NCBI GenBank assembly: GCA_035627675.1
Contig: DASPLH010000003.1
Coordinates: forward strand, 1-16,786
Reading direction: 5' to 3'
Origin: DASPLH01 sp035627675
GTDB taxonomy: Bacteria; Acidobacteriota; Terriglobia; Terriglobales; Acidobacteriaceae
Length of the DNA stretch: 16,786 nt
Part shown: positions 14,395-16,786 of the stretch, one piece after another
Layout of the letters: each line of letters starts with the position of its first letter
Position numbering within the stretch: position 1 is the first letter of the stretch
Notes under the pieces: generated by a model
The model's database searches: none
Seen by the model: the letters and a program-made list of their open reading frames with translations, nothing else
What the model was told of the DNA's origin: nothing
Position numbers and translations under genes: made by a program

Positions 14395-14619
14395 ATGGCT
14401 GAAAAGATCAAGAAGCTGAACCTGCAACGGGACTACAAGCAATACCTCTACTTCATAGACGGTAATGGCAACGTCTGCCAGAAACCCAAGTCAGGCAAGG
14501 GCGACTCCAAGGTCCTGGTGGAGAACGCCGTTGACCGCGACAACCAATATCTCTACTTCATAGACAAGGAAGGGGACGTTTCGCGTTCGCCGCGCGGGAC
14601 GAAGAAGCGGGCGGCATAG
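14395..14619 (+). CDS. Small protein with internal YLYFID duplication
   Basis: A 74-residue basic protein with no signal peptide and no membrane segment. Two copies of the unit QYLYFIDxxGxVxxxPxG lie 35 codons apart (about residues 16-37 and 51-70). They look like a repeated beta-hairpin motif. The DNA of the core is almost identical in both copies (20 of 21 bases), including an ATA isoleucine codon that is rare in GC-rich genomes. No known function. The start ATG at 14395 follows GGGGGTTAG, a modest ribosome site. The next gene begins 58 nt downstream on the same strand with no terminator between, so the two may be cotranscribed. Confidence 0.75.
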   Translation: MAEKIKKLNLQRDYKQYLYFIDGNGNVCQKPKSGKGDSKVLVENAVDRDNQYLYFIDKEGDVSRSPRGTKKRAA

Positions 14620-14677
14620 CCCCGCGCTGCCGCCGTTTGCGAGTGGACCGGATTCCCGGGTCCGCTGCCTCCTCGAC

Positions 14678-16327
14678 ATGGAAAATCACGCTTGGAAAAT
14701 GTATGTCTTTCGCGACGGACGCAAAGCCCATCCGGGAGAGCAACTCGTCAGGGCGGCGCTCGACGCGATACAAGAGCTGCGTCCGGAAAATTCCGACAGC
14801 ATCCTCTCCGCCCTGGTGTCGGCCGGAGAGCTGGAGTGCGCGTTGGAAGACGCCGGCTCCGAAGCGGCAAGCGCCGCCCGTGAACTGACGGACGGCGTAG
14901 CCGTCATGCTCGCCGGAGGCAGGGCCAACCCCGACGGCCTCGCCAATCTGCTGAAGGGCATGAAACCTCCCAGGGAACTGCGGATCTCCGTTCTCGAGGG
15001 CTTCGCATATTACGCGCTCCACCCCCGCAAGTACCTCCTGTTGATCTCAACTATGGAACTGCCGGAGCGTGTCGCCGTTATCGGCATCCGGAGCATCGGC
15101 GCGCCCCTCAGCGCGGTGGTGCGAGGTGCCCTGGCCGCGAGCGGCAGGGTCGCGGAGCGGATCACGGTAAGGCCCGGCGGACACCCGTACGATCGCCAGC
15201 TCGAGCCAGAACCGGGGCTCGAACGGTTCCTCGAGCGCAATCGCGGCGCGAAGTTCCTCATCGTCGATGAAGGGCCCGGGCTGAGCGGTTCCTCGTTCCT
15301 GGCGGTTGCCGAGTGGCTTGCCGGCAGCGGCGTCCCGGAGGACGACATCGTCATGATCGGCAGCCGTGCCGCGCCGGACCCGAATTGCTTGCGCACCAAG
15401 AACGCGGTGACACGCTGGCCCCGATTCGCCTTCCGGTGGGTCCAACCTGAGGCCATCACGCCTCCCGACGCCGAGATTGCAATCGGCGGCGGGTTGTGGC
15501 GGAGGCATTTCCTCATTCACAACGGGGCCGATACCCCTTGCTGGACGCAGCTGGACGTCCCGAAGTACGTCTCCCGCGACAACCGTTTCGTGTTCAGGTT
15601 CGAAGGGTTCGGACACTTCGGTAAGGCGATAGGAGCGCGCTCGCGGCGCTTGGCCGAACTTGGACTCTCTCCGCAGTACGGCGGCAACTTCGAGGGGTTC
15701 GGCCGATATCGGATTGTGGAGGGGCGCTCGCTCTCCGGCAGCGACTTGAGCCAGGGCGTGCTGCGTCACATGGCCGAGTACTGCGCCCTACGCGTACGGG
15801 AGTTCCCGCACAGGGTGGATGGAAGTAGCGAGTTGGAACACATGCTGCGCTGCAACTGGCGTACGGAGTTCGGGACCGAACTCGACGAACAACTCGCCAG
15901 CCTCGATGTCGTGTCGCCCGTCGTCTCCGATTCGCGCATGCATCCGGGAAAGTGGCTCCAGACGCCCACCGGATTGCTCAAGGTTGCCGCCGCGAGTCAC
16001 GGCGACGGCCACTTCTTTCCCGGCCCCTGTGACATTGCGTGGGATCTCGCCGGCGCCATCGTCGAGTGGGAACTCCATCCGGATGCGCAGGAGCTGTTCC
16101 TGAGTCACTACCGCAGCTTGACCAACGACGACGCCGGCCCGCGCTTGCGTTCCTACCTGCTGGCGTATTCGGCGTTTCGGATCGGATGGTGCAAGATGGC
16201 CGCCGCGGCCTCGCCGGGGTCCTATGACGAGAGGCTTCTGTTGCGGGAAGCGCGACGGTACCGGCTATGGGCCGAGCGATTCGCGCACACGCCCTGGGCG
16301 GAGTCTGGGCCGCTCGTAGCTGCGTAG
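14678..16327 (+). CDS. Phosphoribosyltransferase-like / kinase-like fusion protein, unknown function
   Basis: A 549-residue soluble protein that I cannot assign to a named family. N-terminal about 110 residues: helical. Residues about 130-230: Rossmann-like phosphoribosyltransferase region with strand VAVIGIRSIGAPLSAVV, then VRPGGHPYDR, then a PRPP-loop-like FLIVDEGPGLSGSS (193-206, Asp197). Residues about 295-530 resemble the aminoglycoside-phosphotransferase kinase fold: FRFEGFGHFGKAIGARSRRLAELG (N-lobe), YRIVEGRSLS (hinge), SDSRMHPGKWL (Asp418, His422; like HGDxHPGN but Lys425 in place of Asn), GLLKVAAASHGDGHFFPGPCDIAWDLAGA (435-460). The usual second metal-binding Asp is not obvious, so kinase activity is doubtful. 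The start is uncertain: ATG 14678 or ATG 14699 (MYVFRDG). A bidirectional terminator follows. Confidence 0.75.
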   Translation: MENHAWKMYVFRDGRKAHPGEQLVRAALDAIQELRPENSDSILSALVSAGELECALEDAGSEAASAARELTDGVAVMLAGGRANPDGLANLLKGMKPPRELRISVLEGFAYYALHPRKYLLLISTMELPERVAVIGIRSIGAPLSAVVRGALAASGRVAERITVRPGGHPYDRQLEPEPGLERFLERNRGAKFLIVDEGPGLSGSSFLAVAEWLAGSGVPEDDIVMIGSRAAPDPNCLRTKNAVTRWPRFAFRWVQPEAITPPDAEIAIGGGLWRRHFLIHNGADTPCWTQLDVPKYVSRDNRFVFRFEGFGHFGKAIGARSRRLAELGLSPQYGGNFEGFGRYRIVEGRSLSGSDLSQGVLRHMAEYCALRVREFPHRVDGSSELEHMLRCNWRTEFGTELDEQLASLDVVSPVVSDSRMHPGKWLQTPTGLLKVAAASHGDGHFFPGPCDIAWDLAGAIVEWELHPDAQELFLSHYRSLTNDDAGPRLRSYLLAYSAFRIGWCKMAAAASPGSYDERLLLREARRYRLWAERFAHTPWAESGPLVAA

Positions 16328-16349
16328 CCACCGAACATCAACGAACAAC

Positions 16350-16388
16350 AAAAAAGAGGGCGTACCGAAACCGGCGCGCCCTTTCTTG
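16350..16388. terminator. Bidirectional terminator between convergent genes
   Basis: Stem AGGGCG / CGCCCT (16357-16362 with 16377-16382) with an inner CCG / CGG around AAAC. A T-rich TTTCTTG follows on the plus strand, and on the minus strand a run of six T follows (AAAAAA at 16350-16355 on plus). It serves the fusion gene (ends 16327) and the aminotransferase gene (ends 16404). Confidence 0.85.
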
Positions 16389-16403
16389 TGCTCGCGATGT
16401 TTC

Positions 16404-16786
16404 CTAGCTGTAGAACGCAACGATGGCGTTCACCACTCTCTGGATTTCCTCGTCCGTGAGTTCCGGGAAGATCGGCAAGGCCAAAACGTCTTTGGAGGCC
16501 CGCTCCGTTTCCGGCATGCGTCCCTCGCCGTAGCCGAGGTACTCGAAACAACTCTGGAGGTGCAGGGGCACCGGGTAGTAGATCTCGGCTCCGATGGAAC
16601 GCTCGGCGAGAAACGCACGAAGCTCGTCGCGCTTCGGCGCGCGAATCACGTACTGATGGAAGATGTGGTGCGTCTCCGGAACAGTCGCCAGGATGCGCAC
16701 GGGCGCCTCCCCGGTCATGACGCCGCGGCCTTTCGTCAACCCGGAGGCGAGGAACAACTCGTCGTACCGCGCTGCGATGGCGCGCC
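16404..16786 (-). CDS. DegT/DnrJ/EryC1/StrS aminotransferase, C-terminal fragment (5' end outside window)
   Basis: The frame stays open to the window edge and reads RAIAARYDELFLASG at its first visible residues, the helix that starts the small C-terminal domain of this PLP aminotransferase family. Further family marks are HHIFHQYVIRAPKRDELRAFLAERSIGAEIYYPVPLHLQ, the LGYGEG stretch and ALPIFPELTDEEIQRVV near the end. Such enzymes transaminate keto-sugars in nucleotide-sugar pathways for lipopolysaccharide, glycans or secondary metabolites. About 126 of an expected 370-400 residues are visible; the PLP-binding Lys is outside. An internal TTG at 16755-16757 is not the start. The context suggests a polysaccharide gene cluster beyond the window, which is inference. 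Confidence 0.9.
   Translation of the reverse strand, partial: RAIAARYDELFLASGLTKGRGVMTGEAPVRILATVPETHHIFHQYVIRAPKRDELRAFLAERSIGAEIYYPVPLHLQSCFEYLGYGEGRMPETERASKDVLALPIFPELTDEEIQRVVNAIVAFYS

Overview
The window is a gene-dense, GC-rich (roughly 60 % or more by eye) bacterial chromosome segment. It most likely comes from an Acidobacteriota genome of the Koribacter/Terriglobia kind. The best evidence is a two-domain nadA-motif (NAD+-I) riboswitch in front of nadA, an RNA class known essentially from that phylum. DUF3857/transglutaminase/TPR proteins, BIG2 lipoproteins and short-period degenerate intergenic arrays fit the same assignment. I see no phage genes, insertion sequences, CRISPR arrays, tRNA or rRNA; this looks like ordinary chromosomal backbone.

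Layout. 1-196: tail of a GNAT acetyltransferase. 197-425: intergenic, filled with a degenerate 8-bp-period array that contains a long hairpin. 426-3722: exported DUF3857/transglutaminase/TPR protein, closed by a strong terminator. 3784-4812 (minus): radical SAM protein with a Cys-rich C-terminus, divergent from a DMT/EamA-like permease (5003-5893). 5894-6015: a second, unrelated 8-bp array that exactly fills the gap between two convergent genes. 6020-6793 (minus): exported protein of unknown function. 7081-9048: PpiD/SurA-type peptidyl-prolyl isomerase with its own terminator. 9181-9289: tandem NAD+-I riboswitch controlling nadA (9300-10415). 10554-10985: DUF2203 protein. 11095-11721: BIG2 lipoprotein. 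11814-12905: phosphofructokinase. 13070-14317: SH3b lipoprotein. 14395-14619: small protein with an internal duplication. 14678-16327: large phosphoribosyltransferase-like plus kinase-like fusion. 16404-16786 (minus): C-terminal part of a DegT/DnrJ/EryC1/StrS aminotransferase.

The genes do not form one pathway. Most are single transcription units: hairpin-T-tract terminators follow the TPR, ppiD-like, nadA, DUF2203, pfkA and fusion genes, and TAnAAT-like -10 boxes precede several starts. Functional themes are envelope folding and export (ppiD-like gene, lipoproteins, TPR protein), central metabolism (nadA, pfkA) and two enzymes of unknown substrate (radical SAM, PRTase-kinase fusion). The regulatory highlight is the NAD+ riboswitch, which also shows that nadA starts at a TTG (9300) and not at the in-frame ATG at 9249 that lies inside the aptamer. 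The least understood gene is the fusion protein at 14678-16327.
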